DNA of 64,000 bases from JAGXKT01 sp964531695. Lineage in GTDB: Bacteria; Planctomycetota; Phycisphaerae; SM23-33. The notes under the pieces were generated by a model, which saw only the letters and a list, made by a program, of their open reading frames with translations, did no database searches and had not been told where the DNA came from. The position numbers and the translations under genes are program-made. Positions 47,317-55,887 of the stretch are shown in pieces (position 1 is the stretch's first letter; the number at the start of each line of letters is the position of its first letter). The stretch covers positions 1 to 64,000 of the forward strand of contig CAZHEH010000005.1 in the NCBI GenBank assembly GCA_964531695.1. The letters run 5' to 3'.

Positions 47317-48167
47317 AGACCGTCAGAACCAAGCCCGAGGTCCGGCAAGCAATAGCCGACGCGCGGACGGCCGGGGCGAGCATCGGGTTCGTGCCGACGA
47401 TGGGCTCGCTGCACGAGGGGCACTTCTCGCTGATCGACCGGGCCCGCGCGGAGAGCGGCTTCGTCGTGGTCAGCATTTTCGTCAATCCGACGCAATTCGG
47501 CCCCGACGAGGACTATCAGAGCTACCCGCGCAGTGAGGAGGCCGACCTCGCCGGCTGTGAGCGGCGCGGCGCGGACCTCGCCTTCGCGCCCGACGCGCGG
47601 GAGATGTACGGCGACGGCCCGCTGACGTCCGTACACGTGGATCGCCTCGGCGAGACGCTCTGCGGGGCCAGCCGCCCCGGGCATTTCGACGGCGTCTGCA
47701 CGATAGTCAGCAAGCTGCTGCATGTCGTAGGCCCGGACCGCGCGTACTTTGGTGCGAAGGACTGGCAGCAGGCACAGATCGTGCGGCGGATGGCCGGCGA
47801 CCTGGACTTCCCCGTGGACATCGTCGTCTGCCCCACCGTACGCGAGCCGGACGGGCTGGCGATCTCCAGCCGAAATCGATACCTGAGCCCGGCCGAGCGA
47901 AGGCAGGCGCCCGCGCTGCACGCGGCGCTGAGGGAGGCCGAGGGGCGAATCCTCGCTTCCGCGCCGCCGGCCGGGGAGGTGATTCAGGCAGTCCGAGCCC
48001 GACTCGCCGAAGAAGCCCCCGACGGCGAGATCGACTACGTGCGAATCGTCGAACCGGACGATCTCCACGACGTGCAACGGACGGACCGGCCGGTTCTGAT
48101 CGCGCTGGCCGTGCGCTTCGGTCGGGCGCGGCTCATCGACAACCTGCGCGTGGACCCGAACGTATAG
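47313..48167 (+). CDS. panC: Pantothenate synthetase
   Basis: Joins pantoate and beta-alanine using ATP. The 284-residue protein has the HIGH-like motif in FVPTMGSLHEGHFSLI, the FVNPTQFGPDEDY signature, the DGVCTIVSKLL helix and the KMSKS-like SSRNRYLSPAER. It overlaps the kinase gene by 4 bases. panD follows after about 95 bases, so both steps around beta-alanine lie together. Confidence 0.97.
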   Translation: MKTVRTKPEVRQAIADARTAGASIGFVPTMGSLHEGHFSLIDRARAESGFVVVSIFVNPTQFGPDEDYQSYPRSEEADLAGCERRGADLAFAPDAREMYGDGPLTSVHVDRLGETLCGASRPGHFDGVCTIVSKLLHVVGPDRAYFGAKDWQQAQIVRRMAGDLDFPVDIVVCPTVREPDGLAISSRNRYLSPAERRQAPALHAALREAEGRILASAPPAGEVIQAVRARLAEEAPDGEIDYVRIVEPDDLHDVQRTDRPVLIALAVRFGRARLIDNLRVDPNV

Positions 48168-48204
48168 AAGTCTTAGAATGGACGGCACGCGGGAGTTGTG
48201 ATTT

Positions 48205-48235
48205 CCTCGGATCCTCGGATCCTCGGATCCTCGGA
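48205..48235 (+). repeat. Tandem 8-bp repeat, nearly four copies
   Basis: The unit CCTCGGAT occurs almost four times in a row (48205-48212, 48213-48220, 48221-48228, and 7 of 8 bases at 48229-48235). It lies in the panC-panD spacer, about 30 bases before the panD ATG. Confidence 0.9.
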
Positions 48236-48263
48236 CCCGCGTCCCCGGCCGGACTGGAACCCA

Positions 48264-48620
48264 ATGCTCTGCAAGATACTGAAATCCAAAATCCACCGCG
48301 CGACCATCACCGAAGCCAAGGTCGACTACGTCGGCTCCATTAGCATCGACCGCGATCTGATGGACGCCGCGGGTCTGCTGCCGGGCGAGTGCGTGCTGGT
48401 GGCGGATATGACCGACGGCGCCCGCTTCGAAACGTACGTCATCGAAAGCGAGCGGGGCAGCGGGACGATCTGCATCAACGGAGCGGCCGCCCGGCTGGTC
48501 GACGTGGGCGATGAGGTGATCATCATGGCCTTCGCCTACCTCGCTCCGGACGAGGCGGCCTCGCACGAGCCGAAGGTCGCGCTGGTCGACGCCAACAATC
48601 GAGTCACCCAGGTCCGGTAA
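48264..48620 (+). CDS. panD: Aspartate 1-decarboxylase proenzyme
   Basis: Makes beta-alanine from aspartate for pantothenate. The 118-residue proenzyme has the autoprocessing Gly-Ser pair in DYVGSISIDRDL (cleavage gives the pyruvoyl group at Ser25), the INGAAARLVDVGDEVIIMA core and a typical length. It follows panC and precedes lgt by 19 bases. Confidence 0.96.
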   Translation: MLCKILKSKIHRATITEAKVDYVGSISIDRDLMDAAGLLPGECVLVADMTDGARFETYVIESERGSGTICINGAAARLVDVGDEVIIMAFAYLAPDEAASHEPKVALVDANNRVTQVR

Positions 48621-48639
48621 GGCGGGCCACGGGGAAGGC

Positions 48640-50562
48640 ATGCAGCAGATCATCATCGATTTCGGCCGCCTGGAGTTCCTCGGGCTCGACATTTCTCTGC
48701 GGGTTTTCGGCTATGGGCTGATGCTGGTGTTCGGGTTTCTCAGCGCGATCTACCTGGCCCAGCGGGCGGCCCGGCGTGCGGGCGAATCGCCGCAAAACGT
48801 GGCCCATTGCGGGCTGATCGCGCTGGTCTTCGGCGTGCTCGGCGCCCGCATCGCATACATCATCGAGAACTGGAGCGATTTCACCGGCCCGGGCGCGGGT
48901 CCGGGCAAGATGCTCAACATCACCTCCGGCGGGCTGATCTACTACGGAGGCGTCGTGCTGGCGATGGCGGCCGTGCTGGCCTTCCTCCGGTTCCGCCAGT
49001 TGCCCATCCGCCGGTATCTCGACATCGTCGCCCCCGCGTTGATGCTCGGGCTGGCCTTCGGGCGCGCCGGATGCACCCTCAACGGCTGCTGCTACGGCCA
49101 GCAGTGCAGCGAGGACTGGCCGCTGGCGATGCGCTTCCCCTTGTATTCGAAGCCGATGATCAAGCTCGACGGACGGGACAGCCCCTTCTCCGCGGGCGCG
49201 GAGGCACCCTCGCCGGTGTACGCCCACCAGCTATACACGCGGCCGTCCGAGCGGCTCGTCAACCCGTTCCATCGGGAGAAGGCCGCGCCGGGCAGCCCGG
49301 TGCTGCTGATCCCCGTATGGGACCGCCACGGCCCGCTGCCGGCCGGCCAACTCGACACAATGCTCGCCGCGAAGGAGGAACGGGCCCGGCGGTTCGCGGC
49401 CACGGCCGGTTCGGACGAGCGCATCGCCCGTCACGAGTGGCTCGAGGCCCGTAAGAGCGGCGAGGGCTTCCTTCGGGGCAGCGAGCACTGGTCCGTCGCG
49501 GTCGAGTTCGACGCCGACGCGGATCTGGCGTTGAACCTCGACGAAGCGGAAGCATATCTCCAGTGGCGGCGAAACCGGCTGGAGAAGCGATTCGGCGACC
49601 TGTCGGACGCCGCGAATGCCTCGGCCGCGGACGAAGCGCTCCGCGTCGATGAACTGACGCCGCAGCACGTGCCTCTGGATGCGAGAATGGTCAACTGGGC
49701 TCTGAAGGAGAAGGATGAGCGGCTGTCCGCCCGTGCCGCGCGCCAAGCGGCCGAAACAGCGGAGGGCGGCGACGCGAGGATCGTGCAGATGGAGTACTTC
49801 CCGCTGCTGTCCACGGATGAGTTGCACGGACCGCTGTCCGGCGACCAGTTGGCGACGATGCGAGCGGACGAGCCCGCCGTGCGCGAGATGTTCGACCGGC
49901 TGGCCGGCCCCGGCGGAACGCTGGAGCACGCCGAATGGGATCGCGGCCTTGCCGACGGCGACGGGCTGCTGCGAGGAAGCGAGCACTGGTCGGAGGCGGT
50001 CGCCGTGGCGGGCGAACGCACAGGCATGCTGACGTTTGAGCACGCCTGGCGCTACCTTCAGTGGCGTCGGAACTGGTTGGAGCGGAAGTTCGGCCCGCTG
50101 GAGGCCCCCGAAGCGGCCGAGCGGGCCAACCGCTACCTTCAGGCGAGCGAGATGGCGCTGGCCGGGGCGCAGCGGTCGCTGCCGGTCAAGCCGGCTCAGC
50201 CGCTGGGGATCGTCAACGCGCTGCTGCTGGCCGGGCTGCTGATGGCGTTCAGCCGCCTGCGAACGCGTGAGGGACAGGTGTTCGCGCTGCTCCTGGTTTT
50301 GTACCCGATCACGCGGTTCTTGCTGGAGATGGTCCGGGCCAACGCCCACGACCTCTCGCATGGGGTCTTGACGCACAACCAATACACGTCGATGATCTTA
50401 GTGGCCGCGGGCCTCGGCCTGATGGTCCTGCTGCACAAGCTGCCGGCGTCGGCCGGACCGGCCGCCTGCGAGCGCGCCGGTCGGACGGCCCCGAATGGTC
50501 GGGGCGCCGCCGATTCATCCGCTCAGGGTAAGGCACGAGTCAGACGAAAGGTCAGGAGATGA
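48640..50562 (+). CDS. lgt: Prolipoprotein diacylglyceryl transferase with large central insertion
   Basis: Lgt attaches diacylglycerol to lipobox cysteines. The 640-residue protein is more than twice the usual length. Family motifs are present: GGLIYYGGVVLA near 97 (Tyr where some enzymes have His), GRAGCTLNGCCYG at 141-153 and the essential Arg in YPITRFLLEMVR near 559. Between residues about 205 and 518 lies an extra region with two similar modules (222-318 and 389-487), each with LLRGSEHWS or FLRGSEHWS and YLQWRRN. The first module has an EF-hand-like DADADLALNLDE. The reading frame is uninterrupted. GGGGAAGG precedes the ATG. Confidence 0.93.
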   Translation: MQQIIIDFGRLEFLGLDISLRVFGYGLMLVFGFLSAIYLAQRAARRAGESPQNVAHCGLIALVFGVLGARIAYIIENWSDFTGPGAGPGKMLNITSGGLIYYGGVVLAMAAVLAFLRFRQLPIRRYLDIVAPALMLGLAFGRAGCTLNGCCYGQQCSEDWPLAMRFPLYSKPMIKLDGRDSPFSAGAEAPSPVYAHQLYTRPSERLVNPFHREKAAPGSPVLLIPVWDRHGPLPAGQLDTMLAAKEERARRFAATAGSDERIARHEWLEARKSGEGFLRGSEHWSVAVEFDADADLALNLDEAEAYLQWRRNRLEKRFGDLSDAANASAADEALRVDELTPQHVPLDARMVNWALKEKDERLSARAARQAAETAEGGDARIVQMEYFPLLSTDELHGPLSGDQLATMRADEPAVREMFDRLAGPGGTLEHAEWDRGLADGDGLLRGSEHWSEAVAVAGERTGMLTFEHAWRYLQWRRNWLERKFGPLEAPEAAERANRYLQASEMALAGAQRSLPVKPAQPLGIVNALLLAGLLMAFSRLRTREGQVFALLLVLYPITRFLLEMVRANAHDLSHGVLTHNQYTSMILVAAGLGLMVLLHKLPASAGPAACERAGRTAPNGRGAADSSAQGKARVRRKVRR

Positions 50563-51935
50563 TCCGCAAGACACTGTTGATTCTGGCGCTGTTGGTTCCC
50601 GCCGCGATAGGTTCCGCGGCGGACATCGAGAAGCTGCTCACCACGGCCTCGAGAAGCACGCGGAACGCCCTGGCCGTGGTGCGGTTCACCTATGCGAGCG
50701 AGGGCGGTGAGCGGACCTTCGCGGGCCAGGCGGTCTGCATCGACGAGGACGGGCTGTTCATCTCGTTGGAAATCGGCAGCCGGATGGCCGAGGACCGGAT
50801 GAGCGATTTCGAGCTGATTCCCCCCGGCGGCACGGGCGAGCCCGCAGCGGCGAAACTCCTGTGGGTGGACGAGCTGACCGGCATGAGCTTCCTGCAGGCC
50901 GAGGACGCCGAGGGCTGGCAGCCGATCGAGTTCGCGGAGAAGTCCGACCTGTACGTCGGTCGCGGCGTGGCGGCGGCGGGCCTGATGCCGGGCAACACGG
51001 GCAACGCACGATACTTCGGCGCGGCACACGTCTCGTCGCTGATCCGCGTGCCGACGCGCCTCGTGTACGTCACGGGCGGGCAACTCACGCGTCTGGGCTC
51101 TCCCGTGTTCCGTGACGACGGCAAGTGCATCGGCCTCGTGGGCATGCAGCGCACCATGGCCAACCGTTTCATCCAGATCGGCCCCGGCCGGCGGGTGCCG
51201 GTGACCGTCACGGACCGGCAGGAGACCTCCTTCTTCGTACCGGTCGAGGAGTTCGCCGAGATCCTGGCCAATCCGCGCACGCCGCGGACGCGGTCGTGGA
51301 TCGGCGTGCTGCGCGTCGAGCCGATCAGCGAGGACATCGCCCGAATCAAGGAGTTGGACCGCCCCGCAGTGCGGCTCGGACGCATCGTGCCGGACACGCC
51401 CGCCGACGACGCCGGGCTGCGAGAAGGCGACATCGTCATCGGCATGGACGGCAAGGAACTGCCCGACCTGGGCACGATCGCGCTCACGGCCGCCTACCTC
51501 GACCGCGAGATCTCCGGGGCCAAGCCCGGCCGCGAGATCACGCTCTCGGTCCTGCGGGACGATAAGACCCGCGAGTTCACCGTCAAGCCCCAGGCCGTGC
51601 CCAAGCGACCGTGGGAGGCGGCCCGTCACTACGAGGTCGGTCTGGGTCTCGGCGCCCGAGAGAGCGTCCGGCTGGACAAGTACACAAGCCGCACCCCCCT
51701 GCCGGACGTTCCCGGCCTGATCGTCTACGCCGCTCCCCGCGGCGGTCCGGCCGCGGAGGCCGGCATCCGCGGCAACGACATCCTCATGTCGCTGGGCGGC
51801 GTGGAGACCAAGTCCGTCGCCGACTTCGAGCGTGCGGCGGATGCGGCGCTGGCCCGCCCCGGCGAGGACGTTCCCGCCGAGGTGATGCGAGGCGAGACGA
51901 AGCAGACCGTTCAGATCGCCATCCCAAGCCGATAG
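50559..51935 (+). CDS. HtrA-like secreted protein with two PDZ domains and degenerate protease
   Basis: A 458-residue exported protein (signal MIRKTLLILALLVPAAIGSA). The N-terminal half has a trypsin-like beta fold (AVVRFTYASEGGERTFAGQ, then GLFISLEIGSR), but the usual GNSGGP serine motif reads LGSPVFRDDG and the catalytic triad is not recognisable. Two PDZ domains follow (PDTPADDAGLREGDIVIGM near 275; GPAAEAGIRGNDILMSLGG near 395). It probably binds rather than cleaves. The ATG overlaps the lgt stop by ATGA. A TPR/HEAT secreted protein follows. Confidence 0.82.
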   Translation: MIRKTLLILALLVPAAIGSAADIEKLLTTASRSTRNALAVVRFTYASEGGERTFAGQAVCIDEDGLFISLEIGSRMAEDRMSDFELIPPGGTGEPAAAKLLWVDELTGMSFLQAEDAEGWQPIEFAEKSDLYVGRGVAAAGLMPGNTGNARYFGAAHVSSLIRVPTRLVYVTGGQLTRLGSPVFRDDGKCIGLVGMQRTMANRFIQIGPGRRVPVTVTDRQETSFFVPVEEFAEILANPRTPRTRSWIGVLRVEPISEDIARIKELDRPAVRLGRIVPDTPADDAGLREGDIVIGMDGKELPDLGTIALTAAYLDREISGAKPGREITLSVLRDDKTREFTVKPQAVPKRPWEAARHYEVGLGLGARESVRLDKYTSRTPLPDVPGLIVYAAPRGGPAAEAGIRGNDILMSLGGVETKSVADFERAADAALARPGEDVPAEVMRGETKQTVQIAIPSR

Positions 51936-51953
51936 TCGTCAGGAGAGCCGCGT

Positions 51954-54290
51954 ATGATCGACGGCAGATGCTGGGCGATCGCGCTGCTTGCGGCCTCGAC
52001 GGCCGGTGCGGCGCCGCCCGCTGAACGCGCGACGCCGGCCGGGGCCGCGGCGGCCGAAATGCTGGTCCGCCACGCGCAGGATCTGCACCTGTCGCCGGAG
52101 GCCCCGGCGCGAGCCGTGCGCCGTCGGGCAGCCCTGGAGATGGCGCGTCGCTTCGCGCCGGACGACCCCGAGGTCGCGCGGGGCCTGACCGGCCTGTACC
52201 TCACCAAGGGCGACGGCGAGAAGTACGCCGAGGCCCTGGCCGTCTGGCTGGCACATTACCCCCTGGACTACGCCGCAGGCATGGACTGGCTTCGCGCGCG
52301 GCGCAGCGAGCTGCACACCGCCGAGGACCGGCTGGGCTTCCTGCGCTCGGTGGCCGAGGACGCGGATGCGGCCGACCACCTCCGGGCCGAGGCATGGGCC
52401 CAGATCGCCGGCATTCGCATCCGGCAGGGCCTGTGGGCGGAGGCGGCGGAAGCGGCCGGCGCGGCCCTGGCGCTCGACCCCCACCACACCGACGCACTGG
52501 ACGCGCAGCTCCAGGTGGAGCTCGGCGAGGATCCGCCCACCGCCGCGCAGCGGACGCGAGTGATGACGGCCAAGCTGGAAGGCCGGCCGTCCAACACGGG
52601 CGGTGCGATGGCCCTGGCCCACCTGGTGCAGTCGCTGGGTCTGCACGAGGAGGCCGTTCGACTGTATCGCCACGCCTGGGCCGTCTCGCTGCGCGAGGGC
52701 GAGCCGCGGGCCGACGTGCTCCAGGCCCTGGCCGACGCCTTGCTGGACGCGGGCGAGCCGGCGCGGGCCGTGGAGCGCATCGGCGAAGCCGGCGACCGGA
52801 TCACGCGATCGCCCTACGTCAAGTTCCAGTTGATCGAGGCCCACCGCCGGCTGGGCGAGATTCGCGCGGCCGAGGAGGTCCTCTCTCGCTTGGCCCCGCG
52901 CTACGAGGTCCTCGAGCCGGCCGGCGCGTTCGACCCGGCGGCCGCGATGGAAGTCGCCTGGTTCTTCCTTGTGGTGCACGAGCGCCCGGAACGGGCTCTG
53001 ACGTACGCTCGCAAGGCATTCGAGCGCCGGTTCGAGCACGGCGGCAGCGATATCATCGGCGGGCCCGCCACGCTGCTGGGCGCCGCCGAGATCGCCGTGG
53101 GCGAGACCGACGAAGGCGTCAAGCGGCTCGTCCCCCTGGCAGACGAGGACCCCTTTGCGGCCGCGTTCCTGGCCGAGCATCAGTTCGCCGCGGGCGACGC
53201 GGACGCGGCTCACGAGACCGTGCGGGAGGGCTTGGCACTGACGCGCGCCGGCTGGGCCGGGCGGCGCCTGAGGGACCTGGCCGAGACGCACGACGTGGAC
53301 GTGCCCCCGATGCACGAGGCCGACGACGTCGCGGGCGTGCTGGAGGGGTTCGACTGGACGCGGCTGACCGTCGCGGTCAAGCCGCAGGCCTTCCTGACCG
53401 TATCGCTACGCCCCGTGGCGCCGTCCGTGTCGACCTGCGAGCCGATGGAGATCGAGGCGGTCCTGACTAACACCGGCGACGCTCCCGTGACGCTCGGCCC
53501 GGATGCGATGCTGCCTGCACAGATGGCGCTGGAGGTTCGTCTCGGCGAGGCGACTTTCCGGTACGCCGACCCGCCGGACGTCCTCTGGCCCGCCCCACGA
53601 CGACTGGGTCCGGACGAGTCGGTCCGGTCCGTCACCCGCGTCAGCGTCGGGCCGATCGGGGAATTGCTGCGGGAGAACCCGTTGGCGGAGGCGCGGTTGA
53701 CCGTCTCCGCGCTGCCCGCTCCGCGCGTGCGGGACGGTGAGGTGCGCTCGGGCGTGCCCGGCATCGTCGTGGAGCCCGTCGGCTTCCGCCAATCGTCCGT
53801 GCTGGCGCGCGTGCCGGAGGACAAGCGGGACGACCCCGGAACCGTTGCTCGGCAGGCGCTCGGTTGGATCGTCTACGACACACAGCGCGGCAAGCTGCCC
53901 GCGCGGATGCGCGCCGCGCGGCAGGTGGCGGCCCTGCTCGACCTGGCCCGCCGTATCGAGGTCGGCCGGGTGAAACGCCCCCCCGAACTCGCCCCCGCTG
54001 TCGACAAGGCCGTGCTGCTGCGCATGCTCGAGGAGGTCATGAAGGACCGCTCACCCGCCGTTCGAGCCCAAGCCGTTCTGGCATTCCACGGCGTGTCGCT
54101 CGACGAGGGCATCCTCCGCCATCTCGCGCCGGCCGCCTCGGACGACTCGGCTCTCGTGCGCATGTGCATGGCCGAGTTGGTCGGTGCGTCCCGCGCGCCG
54201 GGGGCACAGACGCTGATTTCCTACCTGGCCGGCGATGAGGACGAGTTGGTCGCGAACATGGCCGCCGCCTTTCTCGAAGGCGAGGACTGA
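51954..54290 (+). CDS. Large secreted TPR/HEAT-repeat protein
   Basis: A 778-residue protein with a short signal peptide (WAIALLAASTAGAAPP). Residues 60-480 are TPR-like helical repeats, a beta-rich Ig-like segment follows near 490-590 (TVAVKPQAFLTVSLRP, CEPMEIEAVLTNTGD), and the C-terminal 130 residues are HEAT-type repeats (SPAVRAQAVLAFHG, SALVRMCMAELVG). No catalytic motif. AGGAGA lies upstream of the ATG. It follows the degenerate HtrA/PDZ gene by 18 bases, and could form an exported scaffold with it. Confidence 0.8.
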   Translation: MIDGRCWAIALLAASTAGAAPPAERATPAGAAAAEMLVRHAQDLHLSPEAPARAVRRRAALEMARRFAPDDPEVARGLTGLYLTKGDGEKYAEALAVWLAHYPLDYAAGMDWLRARRSELHTAEDRLGFLRSVAEDADAADHLRAEAWAQIAGIRIRQGLWAEAAEAAGAALALDPHHTDALDAQLQVELGEDPPTAAQRTRVMTAKLEGRPSNTGGAMALAHLVQSLGLHEEAVRLYRHAWAVSLREGEPRADVLQALADALLDAGEPARAVERIGEAGDRITRSPYVKFQLIEAHRRLGEIRAAEEVLSRLAPRYEVLEPAGAFDPAAAMEVAWFFLVVHERPERALTYARKAFERRFEHGGSDIIGGPATLLGAAEIAVGETDEGVKRLVPLADEDPFAAAFLAEHQFAAGDADAAHETVREGLALTRAGWAGRRLRDLAETHDVDVPPMHEADDVAGVLEGFDWTRLTVAVKPQAFLTVSLRPVAPSVSTCEPMEIEAVLTNTGDAPVTLGPDAMLPAQMALEVRLGEATFRYADPPDVLWPAPRRLGPDESVRSVTRVSVGPIGELLRENPLAEARLTVSALPAPRVRDGEVRSGVPGIVVEPVGFRQSSVLARVPEDKRDDPGTVARQALGWIVYDTQRGKLPARMRAARQVAALLDLARRIEVGRVKRPPELAPAVDKAVLLRMLEEVMKDRSPAVRAQAVLAFHGVSLDEGILRHLAPAASDDSALVRMCMAELVGASRAPGAQTLISYLAGDEDELVANMAAAFLEGED

Positions 54291-54358
54291 ACGCGCCGAC
54301 TCGCCTTGCCCCCGGCCGCGAGTGCGGGTACGTTGCCTGAGTGAGCGAAGGGAGCCCA

Positions 54359-55021
54359 ATGTCGCGACGCAGAGAACGCGCGGAGCGGCTGTGCGCGCGG
54401 GGCGTCGTCGCGGTGGTTCGCGCCGGCGACGGTCGGCGGCTGCCGGGCGTGGCGGGCGCGCTTCTCGCCGGCGGCGTCGACTGCATCGAGATCACGATGA
54501 CCGCCCCGAACGCGCTGGAGGCGATCGCGGCCTGCCGCGCTTCGTTCGAGGATCAGGCGCTGATCGGCGTCGGCAGCGTTCTCGACGGCGAGACGGCCCG
54601 CCGGGCGATCGATGCGGGGGCGTGCTTCGTCGTCTCGCCCGTCACGAAGACGGATGTCATCGAGGCGGCCCACGCCGCCGACACGCCAGTGGTGCCCGGT
54701 TGCTTCACGCCGACCGAGATGCTCGCAGCCACGCAGGCGGGTGCCGACATCGTCAAGGTCTTCCCCGCCGGGATGTTCGGGCCCAAGTACTTCAAGGCCG
54801 TGCTGGCGCCCATGCCGCACCTGAAGCTCATGCCCACCGGCGGCGTGAACCCGGATACCGCCGCCGCCTGGATCGAGGCGGGCGCGGTGACGCTCGGGGT
54901 CGGCTCCGCGCTCGTGACGAAGGCGGCCGTGGACTCCGGGGACTTCGGCGAGATCGAGCGGCTCGCGGGCGAGTACGTCCGCATCGTGGCCGAAGCCCGC
55001 GGGAACGCCGGGGCCGCGTAA
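54359..55021 (+). CDS. 2-keto-3-deoxy-6-phosphogluconate aldolase (KDPG/KHG aldolase)
   Basis: A 220-residue class I aldolase. Features are the IEITMTAPNALEAIA strand with the catalytic Glu, GVGSVLDGETARRAI, SPVTKTD, VVPGCFTPTEML and the Schiff-base lysine in DIVKVFPAGMFG. It cleaves KDPG to pyruvate and glyceraldehyde-3-phosphate, or a related 4-hydroxy-2-oxoglutarate. No edd or sugar kinase gene is adjacent. The ATG at 54359 has GGGAG upstream. Confidence 0.9.
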   Translation: MSRRRERAERLCARGVVAVVRAGDGRRLPGVAGALLAGGVDCIEITMTAPNALEAIAACRASFEDQALIGVGSVLDGETARRAIDAGACFVVSPVTKTDVIEAAHAADTPVVPGCFTPTEMLAATQAGADIVKVFPAGMFGPKYFKAVLAPMPHLKLMPTGGVNPDTAAAWIEAGAVTLGVGSALVTKAAVDSGDFGEIERLAGEYVRIVAEARGNAGAA

Positions 55022-55030
55022 GGGGAGCCC

Positions 55031-55840
55031 ATGGAGCATCCGACACGATCCGCCGGTCCGCTCGGGCGGCTGCACGGGTGGCTGGCCCGTCGGCCGAGCT
55101 ACATGCTGCTGAACTGCACGGACGAACGGCTGGCCGCGGAGCGTCCGGGGCGGTTTCGATACGCCTGGGCGGGTCTGACGGCTCTGTCGCTCGGCTGGGG
55201 CGTCGTGTGGGTCGCGCTTTGGGGAGGCGCGTGGGCCCTCGTGCGAGAACCGGGGACGCTCTTCGCGCCGGCGGCCGTGACGCTGGCCGTCATGCTGCTC
55301 TGGCCGTATCGGCGGGCGGCGGGGGCCGTGGCGGACCTCCTCGCGGGCGAGGACCCGGCGGGCCGGTCCGCCGCCTCGGCCGCACTGGCCGCGGCGCTGG
55401 CCTTGTGCCTTCTGGCGCTGCACACGAACCTCTACCACAGCGAGAACATCCTGCCGCCGTCGCTGTCGTGGGTTCGCCCGGCCGCGGAGGCCCCGCGGGT
55501 GCTGCTGCTGATGCCGTCCTGGGGCGGCTGGGCCATGCTGATCGGCACGCAGTTCGTGCGCCCGAAGAAGCGGACACCCGCGTACATCACACGCTTCGCC
55601 CGCGGCTGCGGTCCGCTGCCGGCGGTGCTGTGCATGGCCCTCCCGGCGGGGCTCAGCGCGTTGTACTTCCACTTCATGGGCGGCTGGGAACTGGTCATCA
55701 TCGGCGTATCCGCCACGTCGGGGGTCCTGGCGGTTCCGCTCCTGGCGTGGCGCACCGGTGGGCTGAGCCGCAGGGCGCTTCTGGGGGCGAACCTCTTGAC
55801 GCAGTTCGCGTTCGTGCTCAGCTACCTGGCGGTTCGGTAG
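55031..55840 (+). CDS. Polytopic membrane protein of unknown function
   Basis: A 269-residue protein with about six hydrophobic segments (for example GLTALSLGWGVVWVALWGGA, AAALALCLLALHTNLY and GVLAVPLLAW). I recognise no family. An N-terminal cytoplasmic helix (LGRLHGWLARRPSYM) precedes the first membrane segment. The ATG at 55031 has GGGGAG upstream and follows the aldolase stop by 9 bases, so it is probably in the same transcript. purC begins 47 bases after it. Confidence 0.7.
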   Translation: MEHPTRSAGPLGRLHGWLARRPSYMLLNCTDERLAAERPGRFRYAWAGLTALSLGWGVVWVALWGGAWALVREPGTLFAPAAVTLAVMLLWPYRRAAGAVADLLAGEDPAGRSAASAALAAALALCLLALHTNLYHSENILPPSLSWVRPAAEAPRVLLLMPSWGGWAMLIGTQFVRPKKRTPAYITRFARGCGPLPAVLCMALPAGLSALYFHFMGGWELVIIGVSATSGVLAVPLLAWRTGGLSRRALLGANLLTQFAFVLSYLAVR

Positions 55841-55852
55841 GTGTCATCGGCC

Positions 55853-55879
55853 TTGACGCGGCCGCCGCCCGGCTATACA
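55853..55879 (+). promoter_or_regulatory. Possible promoter abutting purC
   Basis: TTGACG (55853-55858) and TATACA (55874-55879) are 15 bases apart, a short but usable spacing. Initiation about 7 bases later would fall within two bases of the purC ATG at 55888, giving a nearly leaderless message. An AAAGG patch 4 bases before the ATG means a normal leader from an upstream transcript is equally possible. Confidence 0.4.
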
Positions 55880-55887
55880 AAGGCGCC

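Noticed and set aside
48640..50562. Frameshifted fusion of lgt with another gene
   Set aside because: The frame is continuous and the final Lgt helices with the essential Arg occur after the insertion, so it is an internal insertion and not a fusion at one end.
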